In this document: positions 22,611-35,220 of the stretch, piece by piece | Layout of the letters: each line of letters starts with the position of its first letter | How positions within the stretch are numbered: position 1 is the first letter of the stretch | Assembly (NCBI GenBank): GCA_002286855.1 | Contig: NRSV01000039.1 | Location: 1 to 64,000, forward strand | DNA from: Bipolaris cookei | Taxonomy: Eukaryota; Ascomycota; Dothideomycetes; Pleosporales; Pleosporaceae | Length of the DNA stretch: 64,000 nt | Reading direction: 5' to 3' | Made by a program: the position numbers and the translations under genes | Notes under the pieces: model-generated | What the model saw: the letters and a program-made list of their open reading frames with translations, nothing else | Database searches by the model: none | What the model was told of the DNA's origin: nothing

Positions 22611-25475
22611 ATGGTGCCAAAAGCTTCTGGATATGTCAGAGAAGATGGCCTGCTAACTACATCTCCACAGGAGCGATTCCACGCTATCGCTTGCGAAGCT
22701 TGCAGGCTGAAAAAATGCAAATGCGACCGTAGAATGTTGCCACCTTCCACACGAGACTCAATGTACAAAAGCTAACCACATTAGTCCATCATGCTCTCAA
22801 TGTCAGTCTGCATCGACCGAGTGCCATTACCAAGAAGGTGGAAAACGCGGACTACCTGCTGCTTACATCAAAGCTCTTGAGGAGCGACTGGCAGCAACCG
22901 AAACCGCACTCTCTATCGCTCTCATCGCCATTCGGAACTCAGCCGCCGAACATCACATGGATGCTCATTTAAAAGGCGCAGACTCTAACTCGCCACTACG
23001 ACAACGCTCAAAGGCAGAGAAAATGGAAGATTGGAAGCGCTTGCCGCTGCAGACACACGATGAATTGATGGCATGGCTTCAAGCGCAAGGGGATGAGGGT
23101 CTGGCAGCAACCACAGCACCTCTAACAGAGTGCAATGGATCAACACCTGAGCTCCAAATCCATGCTGCAGCGTCATCAAGGAGGGCTCTGGAGCTGTTGG
23201 AGACTTGCAATCAGCCAACAGTCCCAAATTCTTTGAATTGCTTCCTGGATTCTAGGCGATGGATAGAAAATTACTTTTAGTGACTGAAGGCCTCTTTGTG
23301 GGAGATAGGCGTTGCTTGAATCAATCTGTTCGTCAGAGCTGGTTAAAATCGAGTCATGCGACACAGCGGGGTTTTCTGCTTCGAGAATCCCGCCTTTGAC
23401 ACCCACCAATCTCCTCACTAACAAACCACGCATGACAGTAGCTACCATGGAGCATATGCATGACGAGCACTTATCGTCCGAAAGATCTGTAGAGGATGAG
23501 AGGCCTGCGAAACGACGGCGAACTTCAACGCGACTGGCGCGTGAAGTCGGCTTGATGCGAAACCCCACGGACAGATTGACAGGCTTTGTCGGCAGTGCCA
23601 GTGGAATCTTCTTCATCAGATCAGTCTATGGTGCTATCAACCGTTCTCGGCCATTAAATTCTGACGTGGCTCAAACACCCATAAGTGACATAGTACCAGG
23701 CGAAGATGACCATTTACCGTTGGTAAAACCCAATTCATCTGAGCGATTATGGAAAAAAGCTGAGATCATTCTCGATGCACCTACTGAAATATCATTTCAA
23801 GAGATGGTTGCTTTCTCGGCGAGTTATTTTGCAAATTGGCACCCATTTTACCCATTTCTGCACGCACCGACTGTCCTAGGGTATTTTGACGAGTTCGCAC
23901 ATAAAGGCATTCCAAGAGACAATTCTCTCAGAGACCTTCGCATGGTGATACTTCGAGCAATTCATTCCACCTCTCTTGCAGATCATAGACAGTCAGATGG
24001 ATATGATCGTGCGCAGTATCCTGCCTGTCTCGTCTTCCTGACGTATGAGTCTGTTCTAGACAGTCTCCAGGCTATACTATCACGCCCTACGACCATACTT
24101 GCATTACAGGCAGCTCTGAGTGTACAAAATTTTCTTGTATCCATGCTTCGTTTGAATGCTGCTTCCCGCGTGGGTGGACTCATCACACGTATGGCTGTGC
24201 AACTAGGCCTTCATCGCTGCCCAGCTCGCTTTTCGGCATTTTCTTCGGATGAAAGAGAGCTTCGACAACGCATATTCTGGTCAATTTATGCCATGGATCG
24301 CTTTCTCAGCCAGTCCATGGGTCTTCCGCTGAGTCTTCATGATTACGACATCGATGTATGCTTTCCGCTCACGGAACATCACGTAGAAGCCCAGTCGGAA
24401 CACAGTAGGTTCCACCGTCTCTATATAAACTCTGCCTAACTATGCAAAGAAAACCAGCTACGCTTAATTCATCTCCTAGCTCAGCAAGCCAGAATTCGCG
24501 GCGAGATTATAGAACTTCGCAACAAATCGGTACACTTTGTTCAGAACGACCCAACTCGAGCGACCGCGATCACTGCGAAACTTAGTCAATGGTGGAATGA
24601 CGTAGAGGACTATATAGACCAAGATGAGCCCCATAGAGCTTCTCAGTATTCTACTATGGTCCTAACATTGCTTAAGCATGAATCAGTCATTTCCTTTTAC
24701 CGCCCTACTTTAGCAGCATCGCATAAAGATGTAGAATATGACGTGGCACTTCAAAAATGCATTGGATCTGCCCGCAGTATCATTTCCAACCTTTACAGTG
24801 CTATAAAACCCGAATCTGGTCGAGTCGAAGCATTGTCACGCTCTCTGTCATTACTATGGCCTTCTTGTACCTGGGCGGTGTGGATTAGCACGTTTATCCT
24901 CTTCTATGCGGCGAATGGAAAGCATATCACTGAGGCTCTTTTTACACGGTATTATCTCTTGGAAATTTACTTCGATTCTCCTGCTAATCTGCAAGCAAAG
25001 GCTGTCGGAGAAAAGCTTGCAAATACTTGATCATCTTTCTCGGCGTGGAAGCGCATGGCCGGAGGCGAGCTCTGCCGCAATACGCGACTTACGCGCTCAC
25101 ATATCTTACCAAACGACTCAAGATGCTAGTGCGGTTGCTCCAAGTGATGACAAAGGCGAATATGGAGTCACTGTCACATCATGTAACGCTTTTCAAACAT
25201 CTTCTATTCAACACGATCCGCTACATCCAAACAAAACCTCGCGTGGAACAGCGGAAGATCAGGAACGCGCCGCCAACCTTGACCCCGAACTTCTGGCTGG
25301 GCCGGGAGGGGCAGATCCTACTTTTGGTATTGACGACAGTTACTGGAATACGTACATGACAATGGAAGGGACTGGAGGTATGGCATTTAGCAATCCAAAC
25401 GGCTTAGATCCCTTTTCAGGCTTTGATATACCGTTTTGGTTCGACCAAGAGCAACATTGGGACTTTACGCAGTAA
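22611..25475 (+). CDS. Zn2Cys6 transcription factor with fungal middle homology region
   Basis: Model of five exons (22611-22735, 22785-23220, 23309-24404, 24450-24948, 25001-25475), 876 aa. Splicing the first intron restores an exact Zn(II)2Cys6 cluster, CEACRLKKCKCDRRIPSCSQC..C (spacing 2-6-6-2-6), at residues 27-53. A coiled-coil-like linker (AAYIKALEERLAATE) follows. The Fungal_trans middle region covers about 255-560 (FANWHPFYPFLHAPTV; RVGGLITRMAVQLGLHR; RQRIFWSIYAMDRF). The tail is acidic and aromatic, activator-like. Introns 3 and 4 have good signals. Intron 1 uses donor GTTGCC and intron 2 (23221-23308) donor GTCCCA, both weak; intron 2 is the least certain join and could instead mark a lesion. 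It lies in tandem behind the metal ATPase and upstream of the tartrate dehydrogenase; its targets are unknown. Confidence 0.8.
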
Positions 25476-25765
25476 CAAAAAATTGTTGAATGCGAAGAAC
25501 GAAACGAACAGCAATGTTGTGTTCGGCATATGTGCCGGACTTTGTTTCTCCGGTACTTCCCCGCATTTGCGGGACTGGAGAATACCAGTGGCAAGCATTG
25601 TGACCAAACTTGTCTAAGCACACGAGACTGACCAGAAGTGGTGATTTTTAGTCCGTAATCCACGCTATATGAAGACTTGGTTGAATTCTTGTCATAGCAT
25701 GAACCGCTTGGTGCTTGATTGTTAAGATTCTATCATAAAGAAAACAACAGCGTGCAAGCTCCATC

Positions 25766-27027
25766 ATGTCTCCAAGCACAACTACACGCACACACAGCAT
25801 TGCCACAATAGGCGCCGATGGCATCGGTCCGGAGGTTGTCAATGCCGGTGTACAGGTCTTGAAGAAACTCGCACAATTAGATGGATCATTCCAACTACGA
25901 TTCAAAGACTACGATTGGAGTTCAGAAACATACAAAAAGACAGGAAAGTACATACCCGACGGAGGCCTAGAAGAACTCAAGAAGCACGACGCAATTCTTT
26001 TCGGTGCCGTTGGCGCTCCAGGTATGTAGAAGATCCAAGAGCGCAAGCACCCAACTTGCTAATCGACTGCACAGACGTCCCAGATCACATCTCTCTATGG
26101 GGCCTCCGTCTCGCCATTTGCCAAACCTTCCAGCAATACGCCAACGTCCGACCCACCAAAATCTTCCGTGGCACTTCGTCTCCCTTACGAAAAGCAGAGC
26201 ATGGCGATCTCGACTGGGTCATCGTACGCGAGAATTCTGAAGGAGAATACGCAGGTCAAGGAGGCCGATCGCATAAAGGTCAACCGTGGGAAATCGCTAC
26301 CGAAGTCTCCATCTTTACGCGACACGGCGTAGAGCGTTTACTGCGTTTTGCGTTTGAGACAGCGCGGAGACGATCGAGGAAGCACATCACTATTGTTACG
26401 AAGAGCAATGCACAGCGCAATGGGATGGTTATGTGGGACGAGGTTGCCACAGAGGTTGCGAAGGAGTTTCTTGATGTCGAGTGCGATAAGATGCTTGTTG
26501 ATGCTATGACGTGTAGGATGGTACTGGATCCGAAGTCGTTGGATACGATTGTGGCAACGAATTTGGTGAGTAGAGATATGTTACTTGAGGGACAGGTCGA
26601 TTACTGATGCGTACAGCATGCGGATATCCTTTCAGACCTTGCAGCCGCCTTGGCTGGCTCGATTGGTATTGCACCGACCAGTAATCGTGAGTATCTTCTA
26701 TCTTGTTCATGCTCGCAGTGACACTAAAGTAAAACAGTTGATCCTACACACCAAAACCCATCCATGTTCGAGCCAATCCACGGCTCAGCATTCGACATTA
26801 CGGGCAAGGGCATCGCGAATCCAGTAGGCACGTTCTGGACTGCATCCGAGATGCTAGCATGGTTGGGCGAGGAGCAAGCGGCTCAAAAGCTTATGGAGAG
26901 TGTGGAGTTGGTTACGGAGCGAGGCGTTGCGACTCGTGATCTTGGGGGCAGCGCCTCGACGAATGAGGTTACAGATGCGGTTTGCTCTGAGCTGGAGCGC
27001 GTATATGGTGTCTCCTTAAAACAGTAA
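25766..27027 (+). CDS. Tartrate/D-malate dehydrogenase (decarboxylating), isocitrate/isopropylmalate family
   Basis: Four exons (25766-26021, 26075-26565, 26617-26686, 26738-27027; introns 51-53 bp) give 368 aa, the usual length for TtuC/DmlA-type enzymes. Motifs are the N-terminal GADGIGPEVV, DVPDHISLWGLRL and YANVRPTKI, which separate tartrate/D-malate dehydrogenases from isopropylmalate dehydrogenase. The catalytic-site RENSEGEY, the metal-binding region around DAMTCRMVL and the NAD-binding EPIHGSAFDI are also present. The enzyme oxidises hydroxy-dicarboxylates (tartrate, D-malate) with NAD and Mn/Mg, often with decarboxylation. There is no clear targeting peptide. It is followed in the same direction by an MFS transporter, which could import or export the substrate. 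Substrate choice is inferred from family. Confidence 0.9.
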
Positions 27028-27683
27028 ATGAGGTCTGGATTTCGTGTGGCTGGATTTGGGGCTGGGTCCATACCCGATTCGAAGTGTATGGTGGCTTTGG
27101 TATAAGTCCTGTCTATATATGACCCCGAAGAAAGAAACCCTGCTGTGATGCCATGCACTGTAGTTAAATTAACCTTTGTGTTTACGACTGCAAGCATCCC
27201 TCCAATCGTTTATTTCCATACTTATTCGCATACTCACCACCCAGACACTCCCGCTCCTCGTATCCCAAGCGTCAACACTCGGTAAAGCAGCATGTCCATT
27301 AAGCGGACCTGCGGCCGAACACATGCACAGGATTATACCGATACAGCCCCATCATGCACGTAGATCCATCGGTAACGTTCTACCGATACCCACTTTTTTC
27401 TATGTAGCTGCCGCATCACCTGCTTGTACCCCATAGTCGCTCGACAAGTGTAGTCAGTTCCCCGCATCCGCACCCCCGCACGCTCTTTACCGCCCCTGAT
27501 CTTGGGGCAACTGCCGCGTGAAGAGTGCTACCCCACATCAAATGTGTGGCTACATATTCCGTTGGTGTACATTCCTGGATACCCTAATCGCGAATGGCCG
27601 TGGTTTTAATCTAAATCTACTGCTGCATTTCCCCAAATATTTTTTCCTTTCCCAGCAGCTTTTCGTAGACCAACTGAGCAACC
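27028..27683. other. Intergenic gap, dehydrogenase to MFS transporter
   Basis: 656 bases, no supported gene. It contains the promoter of the MFS gene; a pyrimidine-rich patch precedes the ATG at 27684. Confidence 0.45.
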
Positions 27684-29694
27684 ATGCCCCTAGGTATACT
27701 GAAAGACTACAAACTCGAAAAGGTGCCGGGGACGGCGCCACTGAGTGAGCTGGGGCGTTTCGATCTTGAGACTACGTCTGGGATTGATGTTTCGCTGCTT
27801 AAGCATGATGCGTCCGGGCAAGTTGTGCTTATTCCTCAGCCGTCGGATTCGCCGAATGATCCGTATAATTGGCCGCGATGGCAGAAGGAGATGGTGAGTT
27901 GAGTGTTGACTATGGAAGAGTTTATAGAGAAGCTGATGAGAGGTAGTTTACGATTGTCATTGCGTATGGATGTGGGTGTGTAGGAGGTAAGAGATTGACC
28001 ATTGACTTTGACTCTACGAGACTGAGGATTTTAGCTGTCGGACCGTTATTAACATCCGCCTTCGTACCTTTGGCGAAGCAATTCGACATCCCGTTGCAAA
28101 GACTTACCCTTGGTAATACGACATCCACCTAGCGCAAAAGCACCGCTCTGACTGGTGCTCGACTAGGTGCAAACGGATCCTGTATCGTGGCCATTGCCGC
28201 CGGCAGTCTTATCTGCAATACACTGGCCGTCAAAATAGGAAAGAGACCGATTTATCTCATGACTACGCTGGGTCTGGCGGCGTCGAGCTTCTGGGTTGCG
28301 GGGTCTTCGAGCTTTGGTTCGCTCACTGCTGCGAGAGCTGTTCAGGGGTTTTGCATGGGTAAGATGAGTTATCGTTCTTCTTGGTATACGATTTTCTTAC
28401 AACAGTAGCTCCTTTCGAAGCACTCATCCCACCCTCGGTCGGCGACCTTTGGCATGTACACGAGCGCGGATTTCGAATGGCTATTTTCAATCTTGGGGTT
28501 CTGGGTGGAATCGTGAGTTGCCTGCCAAAAAACCCCCCGAAAAAAACAACACATACTGACGCTTTTCTCAGAACTTGGCTAGTCCCATAGGTATTAGAAA
28601 GCTCTCGAGCAAATAATTACAATACTAAGCAATTCAGCTGGATCCATTATTCAATACGGCTCCTACCGCATCGCCATGTACGCAATGGGCGTCGCGTTCA
28701 TCATCATGCTCCTTCTAGTTTTCTTCTTCATGCCCGAAACGGCATACCACCGCGATTATACTATCAATATTGATACCAGCGTCCACACCCTCGATCTCTC
28801 CAAGAAACACAAAGAGCAGCCCGTCGAACGCATCGAGAACAGCGCACGCCACCCATCTCCATCGTCAGAACCCCGCGATTCGTACAAGAAAACGCTTCAG
28901 TTTTGGTCAGGCTACAAGAACGATGTGTCCTTCTGGCGCACGCTGATCCGCCCTTTTGTCACGATTGCCAGCCCCGTAGTCATGTGGGCGACGTTGCTCT
29001 TCACAATATGTATATCATGGCTCGTCCTGATATCTATAACGCTATCACAGATTTTCTCAGCACCACCATATAACTTCTCCGTCAGTGCAGTTGGCGCAAC
29101 AAACATGTCTTCATTCGTAGCCTCAGTCTTAGCCACCGTGATAGCGGGCCCCATCATCGATGGCGTGGCAAAGCTCATGTCTAAGCATAATAATGGCATT
29201 TTTGGTATGTATCTCGTAAATAGAAAAGAAATAGTTAGTAGTGGTGGCTAATTCGCTTGTCAGAACCCGAGTTTAGACTTCCAGTCATGGTAACATACCT
29301 CACCTTCACCGCCGTCGGCTTCTTTTCCTGGGGGGAAGCGCTCTACAAAGCGGACTCATGGCCCGTTCCCGTCATCGTCTGCATGAGCCTCATTAATCTT
29401 GGCGTGCAACTCGGTACCACAGCCGTAGTAACCTACGTATCAGATTGTCACCGCGAGGAGTCCGCTGAGGCCTTCGCCATCATGAACTTTATCAAGAATC
29501 TTTTCGCGTTTGGGCTAACTTTCTACGCGAACGATTGGATCGCTACACAGGGGGTTAGGAATACGTTTTATGTGATTGGAGGCACGACAGTTGCGGTTAC
29601 GTTGTTTACGATTCCGATGTATATTTATGGGAAGAGGGCGAGGAGTTGGGTCAAGAGGGTTGGGGTGCTTGATAGTGTCCTTAAAGCGAGGTAA
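27684..29694 (+). CDS. Major facilitator superfamily transporter
   Basis: Eight exons (27684-27893, 27947-27986, 28035-28112, 28167-28358, 28406-28512, 28572-28590, 28638-29204, 29264-29694) give 547 aa with every phase consistent. Exon 6 is only 19 nt. Twelve hydrophobic segments can be drawn: six before and six after a charged central loop (about 265-320, rich in Glu/Lys/Ser). The start of the first half reads NDPYNWPRWQKEM..VGPLLTSAFVPLAKQF, and the second half has GIFEPEFRLP. Both are typical of the fungal DHA1-like proton antiporter group (Hol1/caffeine-resistance type). A plasma-membrane proton-coupled carrier of small organic molecules is expected. The substrate is not readable; the neighbouring tartrate/D-malate dehydrogenase suggests an organic acid, which is inference only. 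Confidence 0.87.
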
Positions 29695-29938
29695 ATTTTT
29701 GTAACGAAGAGTTGATGGTTGCTAGTGGATAGAGAAGATTGTTCTAATCGCTTGTATGAGGAATAGTGCTAATAATGATCAGTGGTAATGTCGTATGTAT
29801 AAATCATTGATGACATGTCATGTAAAGCTCACACTGTATAATAGCCCCGTACTTTACCATTACATTTGCATAACGCGGCTTCCAGGCTATATACATGAAA
29901 CCAGATTTAGCGCTGGTAGCTATCATACACTATGTCTC

Positions 29939-31216
29939 TCATTCCAAAGAGACGGGAAGATCAGGATGCCCAGGAGCAGCTGGCCCTTTGTTCAGCTTCT
30001 CGAGACCCAAGTTGATTGCCGCAGCAATATCCAAATTGTTCTTCTCCAAGAACAAAAAGTGCGCATTGCCCTTGATACCAAGATCGGCAAGCTTGATCCA
30101 CTGGTAGTTCGTGAGACCCATCTGCTCAAAGTACTCCACGAAGCAGTGGTCGTACGTGATATGCTGGCTGGCCTCGCCTGTAATCATAATATACGGCACT
30201 TTTCCGACCTGAGTGAGCCTATGGATAGTGCCGGTCTGAATGATGCAAGAGCGCTTGGCGGGGCCGTCTGTTCCAACTTCAGCGGTGGTAATGGCTGAGC
30301 AGTTCGTTACGGGTGGATCGAATTGCAGCGGTGTATATGTGAGACCGCAAGGCCGAGCAGCAGTACGGCCGCCACCGACAGCAGTCATGTTTCCGACGAA
30401 CGAAGTAAATGGGATGTTACCGGGCTCGATGTTGATGTTGGCACGGAGTAGGTCGGGGCATGCGTCTGACCAGATGGCGGTATACGTGCAGCCAGCAGAA
30501 TGGCAGACTGCGTATGACTGACCGATCATGCTGAGAAGCTGGCATCCAGATGTACGCATAGTGTTCTCCACATTAACGCTGGATGAAGAGAGAGGGACGT
30601 TGGCGGCAGTGAAGGCGTCAAAGGCTGGGTCTCCACGAGATCCGTTGCCGGGCCATTGGGTATGTAAGCTTGCCTGCGGATATTGTACAAAGTTCCCAGG
30701 AGCTGTGAAACCCTGCTCATTGATGACATCTGTGGAAGCAAGGCGTAGGGGGTACTTTGAGAGAAGTTGCTGACCACTTCGGCCGTTCGCAGCGATATCA
30801 ACAATGTAGACCTGGTAACCTTGGTCAAGGTAGTAGGAAGCCCATCCCTTGCGATTGTCTGGCGTATTCAGCCATTCTGCACCTGTGTTGATACCTGCGG
30901 AAACGAAGACCATCGGGTAAGGCTTGTTGACCTTTTTGGCGGGTGTCAGCTTCTCGATGTAGAGTTGATCACTCCACATCTGCTGGCCCGGGATACCAGA
31001 GTCGACATAGCCACCACCGATGTAAAAGAAGTCTCTCTGGTATGCAGATTCTTGGCTGTTACATTGTGGGCTGATGGCTTTGACACCAGTGCAGTCGCGT
31101 GTTGGTGAACCGGGCTTTGGAGGAGTGGAGATTGCGACATTCGTGCCATCTTGTGCTGAAGTCGGTAAAGGCAATGCCCCCAACAGCAGACCCGAAAGAA
31201 TGGTACGTGAGTACAT
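29939..31216 (-). CDS. Secreted alpha/beta hydrolase (esterase-713-like)
   Basis: A single exon of 425 aa. Residues 1-21 form a good signal peptide (hydrophobic GLLLGALPLP, then TSAQ). The mature part has an alpha/beta-hydrolase fold with the nucleophile elbow CHSAGC (about residue 240), an upstream MVFVSAGINTGAEW strand/oxyanion region, and a late acid and histidine (about 355-400, ITGEASQHITYDHC and GNAHFLF). The pattern resembles the esterase-713 group of fungal and bacterial hydrolases. Six or more Cys residues and Asn-X-Ser/Thr sites fit a secreted glycoprotein. It probably hydrolyses an ester or lactone outside the cell; the natural substrate is unknown. It converges on the MFS gene with 244 bp between stops. 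Confidence 0.82.
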   Translation of the reverse strand: MYSRTILSGLLLGALPLPTSAQDGTNVAISTPPKPGSPTRDCTGVKAISPQCNSQESAYQRDFFYIGGGYVDSGIPGQQMWSDQLYIEKLTPAKKVNKPYPMVFVSAGINTGAEWLNTPDNRKGWASYYLDQGYQVYIVDIAANGRSGQQLLSKYPLRLASTDVINEQGFTAPGNFVQYPQASLHTQWPGNGSRGDPAFDAFTAANVPLSSSSVNVENTMRTSGCQLLSMIGQSYAVCHSAGCTYTAIWSDACPDLLRANINIEPGNIPFTSFVGNMTAVGGGRTAARPCGLTYTPLQFDPPVTNCSAITTAEVGTDGPAKRSCIIQTGTIHRLTQVGKVPYIMITGEASQHITYDHCFVEYFEQMGLTNYQWIKLADLGIKGNAHFLFLEKNNLDIAAAINLGLEKLNKGPAAPGHPDLPVSLE

Positions 31217-32568
31217 GGCTAGGTGAAGATAAAGATTACTGCAACGAATGGATCACTAGAAACAGCAATGGGGCGAAGCTGGCTACTCATAGAATGGTTG
31301 AAGAAAGGCGGGTTAGAAATCGTGGACTCAGATTTTTCTATTTTCGCATCTTCTGCATATCCTTCTATACCTACAAGCTTCCGGAAGGAGTTTGCGGGGC
31401 TGGTTCGGCAACCTGCATCCGCTTCCAGTTCGAAGGATGCACGCCCATTCCAATGTGCTGCACCATTGGCCCTCGCCACACGGGTGAGGTGTAAAATTGG
31501 CCAAAATTAGTTATGCAACTCTTCTGTAGAAACGCCCCGCATTCGCGTCTGTAGGCTCCTAAGAGAAGCGGATATTAGTTACCAGAAACGGCATAGTGGA
31601 GTGGCTCTTTGCTGGCTTCCTGATCTCTCGTTACCTGGGGTAACCCGATATTCCTGCAGACCCAACGGTCTACAATCTGCAGTGTCTGCACGTACATAGA
31701 CACCCAGTTCGTCTCACAGAATAATAGTTCTGCTTCATGGCACAGCACACCGAGGCCACTCTACGGTATAGGAGTTGGGTGTACACAGTAGGAGTGAGGA
31801 ATACTTTAGAATATGATTGACACAGTGTGTATACGTAGGTGTATTTTAGTAGTACCGAGTGGTACATCCTAAGTGAGAATCCGGAGCATCCTATGTGATG
31901 TTCGAGGAATAGACATACTTAGCGACCGAGGTCTCTATTCTACATGAACATCGGCCAGGTGATAACGCTCCAAGTCACATGAATACGAAGCTGGTTCAAA
32001 ACGACAGAACAGCTCCGGCGCACAGGCCACCAACGTCGTTCCATTTTGTTTCTTAAGAACATGCTCCTTCGCATGCTGCTACATGAACCTGGACAGGTAT
32101 CCGCTCGCTTCGAATGCCTTTTGCATTGAATAAAGACGGGAACATGTTCACAGAGCAGGACGCAACTATCTCTTCGACTTCACGTCTTGCATGGAACTTC
32201 AAGACACCGCACCGTTCACACTCGCTCCTCGTAGGCCATGCTAGTGGATATTCCGATAAGATACTAGCTCACCTCCTATTGGAAATCCAACCAACCAAAG
32301 ACTACGGCTTACTAAATTTATGGTTCTTGCATCGGCTAAATGCCTCAACTCAATCTCAGAAACTGGCACACTTCAGATTGCCCTATATGCCCCTTTTTGA
32401 GCGACAAGAGTTTCAGGTACAGTCTAATTGACGTAAAAACTCTCTTGGATTAGTCAATCATCGAATGTTAGTGCTGGTGTAACTGCAACTACACTTGATT
32501 TACGGGTTGGCAGATGTTTGGTGAAGCTTGGTATTTTGGACAAAGGTCCTCATAGAGGACTAGAATAT
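31217..32568. other. 1.35-kb gap, hydrolase promoter and regulator 3' flank
   Basis: No convincing gene. A 105-codon plus-strand frame at 32114-32431 lacks recognisable domains and splice signals. The part upstream of 31216 serves as the promoter of the secreted hydrolase. Confidence 0.45.
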
Positions 32569-35220
32569 CTACGTAATTAGTTTAATGTACCTCTCCAAGC
32601 TTAATCCCAAATTCACAACAAACTGCCATTGACTATTACCACGGAAGAAACGAGACCATATGTTCAAAACTGCAAGGCCAAGCACAGCTGGGTCGATAGG
32701 AGTTCGTAGAAGGCCATCGCTGTTCTCAGTATCCTCAAAGTCAATCACCGTATACGCCTCATTGGTGATACAGCGCACCCAATGCAGTATACGGTACTCT
32801 GATCGAGACAACATATCTTCACGAAAGGGCCTAGGAATAGAGAAGAGCCATTTCCCCAGGAAAATGGCGCATTCAAAACTTGATATGGCGTGCTGAACAC
32901 TCCAGAAGAAAGCTTGGCTTCTAGCAACTCGATCGATTCCAAGTCTCACCGGGATACTGAGTGCATGAGTGGAATACAATAGTGCTGACAAGAGCATGTC
33001 GTTGCGCTCTATATCTGGAACGCGCGTAAGGCCGGCTGCGATAACGTCTGCATCGCGGGATTCCAGATGCCGATGTGGTCCAATGTTCAATGAGAGGCGT
33101 ACATAAGCGACCACAAGAAGTGCGCTTGACGTAAATGGGATAGGCCTTGACATGTTAGCACACAGATGGAAGTATTTACACGATCTTCTACTCACCCGCT
33201 TTCGTTGTTTGGGTCGAGCATGGATTCTGGGGTTTGTTGCCAAAGTGAAGTCCATCCACGAAGAGCGCGTCCAATTACATGCATTTCAGCCCCCGAGATT
33301 GTTGCAGGAGAAGTCGCAGAGAATGAAAGCTCGCGCACTACGTGAATCCGTTGTAGTAGTGCGTGTAAAAGGATATAATTACCAATAGGACTGGGAATGG
33401 GATGTACTTGCTCTGGGGAACTATTAGCATCACACTGAAAGCCAGGGTAATTGGCCGTAGCAGTGGCTCACCTTCATTTGTTGAGCTTTGAAGAAGTATG
33501 GACAGGGCTTGCTGGAATTGCATTTGCTCTTCTTTGCTATCACGTTGTAGGGCCATCCATTGCGCAGCGCTGCTAGCCTGCCACTCCTGTGTGCCACAAG
33601 GAAGCCGTAAATGTAGCTCACTACTCCAGAGCAATGGATTGATGTTGTACGCGATGCTATGTACGTTAATGTAGCAGAATGCTACAAGCTTCGTACGTCT
33701 GGCGGACTCTTTCTGCACCCAATTATCCCACATGGCCGATCTGGAGGAAGTACCACCGAGACACGTTTCGCGTTCCTGGAGGCCAATGTCCCGAAGCGAC
33801 TGAACTAGCAATCCTCTTAATGCAAAAGCTTGCTGCAGTAGTCCTGTCCTTTCCCATGTGGCGAATCCCACCAAGATGAGTAATGTTTTTGCCATATCAA
33901 GAGGTGACCATGGACCTGACCGTCTGCTTGCAGGGGGAACGTCTGACAAAATATCATTGCTAGAACTGACCAAAGCCATTGTCTGCGGGCTGAAGTGCGC
34001 CTTTTCCAGGCGTAGACGCTCGAAAACAATGGCTTTGCCAGTGTTGAACAAACGTTCCGAACTCTTTCGCTCAAAGCAATACTGTGCTCCAGCGGCACAC
34101 ATAGCTAGGGTCAGCTCCAGGGGTGATGTCGACGGGCTATAAGTTGGCCCATGTATGAAGGGAAAATGTGAGTGGAAGCCGCCGAAAAAGGCGGTAATGT
34201 AGCGAGTAAGAGTATGTCGAGATGGAATTTCAAAATTTGATATAGGAGGAGGAAAGGCTCCGAGAAGTGATACCAAAAAGTTACGGTGATCATCAGTGAC
34301 AGTGTAAGTTCCGCTTCTGGTCCTTTCATTGCCATGGTCTCGAATGGTTGGTTAACACGGCCGTCTTTTAGTACTGCGAGAGAAGACTTACTATCTTCTG
34401 TATGTGATCTCAGGTGTACCTGATCGTCAGCTGGCGCCGATGGCAGCCACGTGCTAAAAGGGGTACCAATATCCTCAGGACCTGGTGATTGAGATGTTTG
34501 GGGCTCGCGAGAAGCCCTTGTTGGTTCTGGTTGATGCTCGCTAATTCGCATCCAGTCATAGTCATACTCAGGCGTCCACTGTGCCGACAAGCCAACGCCA
34601 TCAATGAAATTGACAAAGTCGCGAAAGTCATCAAGCCCTTCATCACGATACGGAGGCGGTGGAGGTAGCTCTAGAATGTTACTCAGCATGCTACTCGAGC
34701 ACCGAGCCATGCTGACCTCGGACAAGAGTGGGTAGGACTTACCCTGGGGAATCAATTGGGACGGGGCGTTCTGATAGACGCGGGCAGAGGCATGTAAATC
34801 GACATGATTTGAGTGGGGCTGGGAGACGAGGCGGGAGTCGGCAGGCGCCGTAGCAGAGACAGTCGACGCGTTAGACGCGATTGTGTGCACATGGGACGGA
34901 TCTTGGTGCTGAGGCGCGCCTACATGAATTGCTGTCGTCGTCTCAGTCGAGCATGTTGACGTGGCAGCATCAGGGCTGTTGGCATGATGCGTAATGCGCC
35001 AATGCCTGGTAAGCAGGTCCCGTCGCGTGAAAGCTGCGCCGCATCGACAGGCGTAAGGCTTCTCTCTGGTATCTAGGTTATTGAATCAGCTACTGTAGGC
35101 TTACTTCAACAAAGCAGCGCTCAATTGGAGGCACCGACGCGTTCGGAGATGGCGGGTCAGGTGTTCTGCTCGCTTGAAGCTTCTCGAGCAATGGCTACAA
35201 GTATGGGTGAGTTTATGCAT
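32569..35220 (-). CDS. C2H2 zinc-finger regulator with fungal middle homology region
   Basis: Five exons (35220-35139, 35072-34392, 34338-33472, 33412-33196, 33145-32569; introns 50-66 bp) give 807 aa. Splicing of intron 1 completes tandem C2H2 fingers at residues 8-52: CSHCSRSFKRAEHLTRHLRTH, TREKPY linker, then CRCGAAFTRRDLLTRHWRITH. The last His of finger 1 is split by the intron. A disordered region follows (about 55-290), then a Fungal_trans region (about 300-700, with PSRHTLTRYITAFFGGFHSHFPFIH). This two-finger plus middle-homology layout is common in filamentous-fungal regulators. It is transcribed divergently from the SDR with 238 bp between starts, so it may control that gene and its neighbours. 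Target genes are not known. The start is the only ATG before the first finger cysteine. Confidence 0.88.

Noticed and set aside
32114..32431. 105-codon plus-strand frame
   Set aside because: No recognised motif, no splice partners, lies in the 3' flank of the C2H2 regulator gene; kept only as an unsupported frame.
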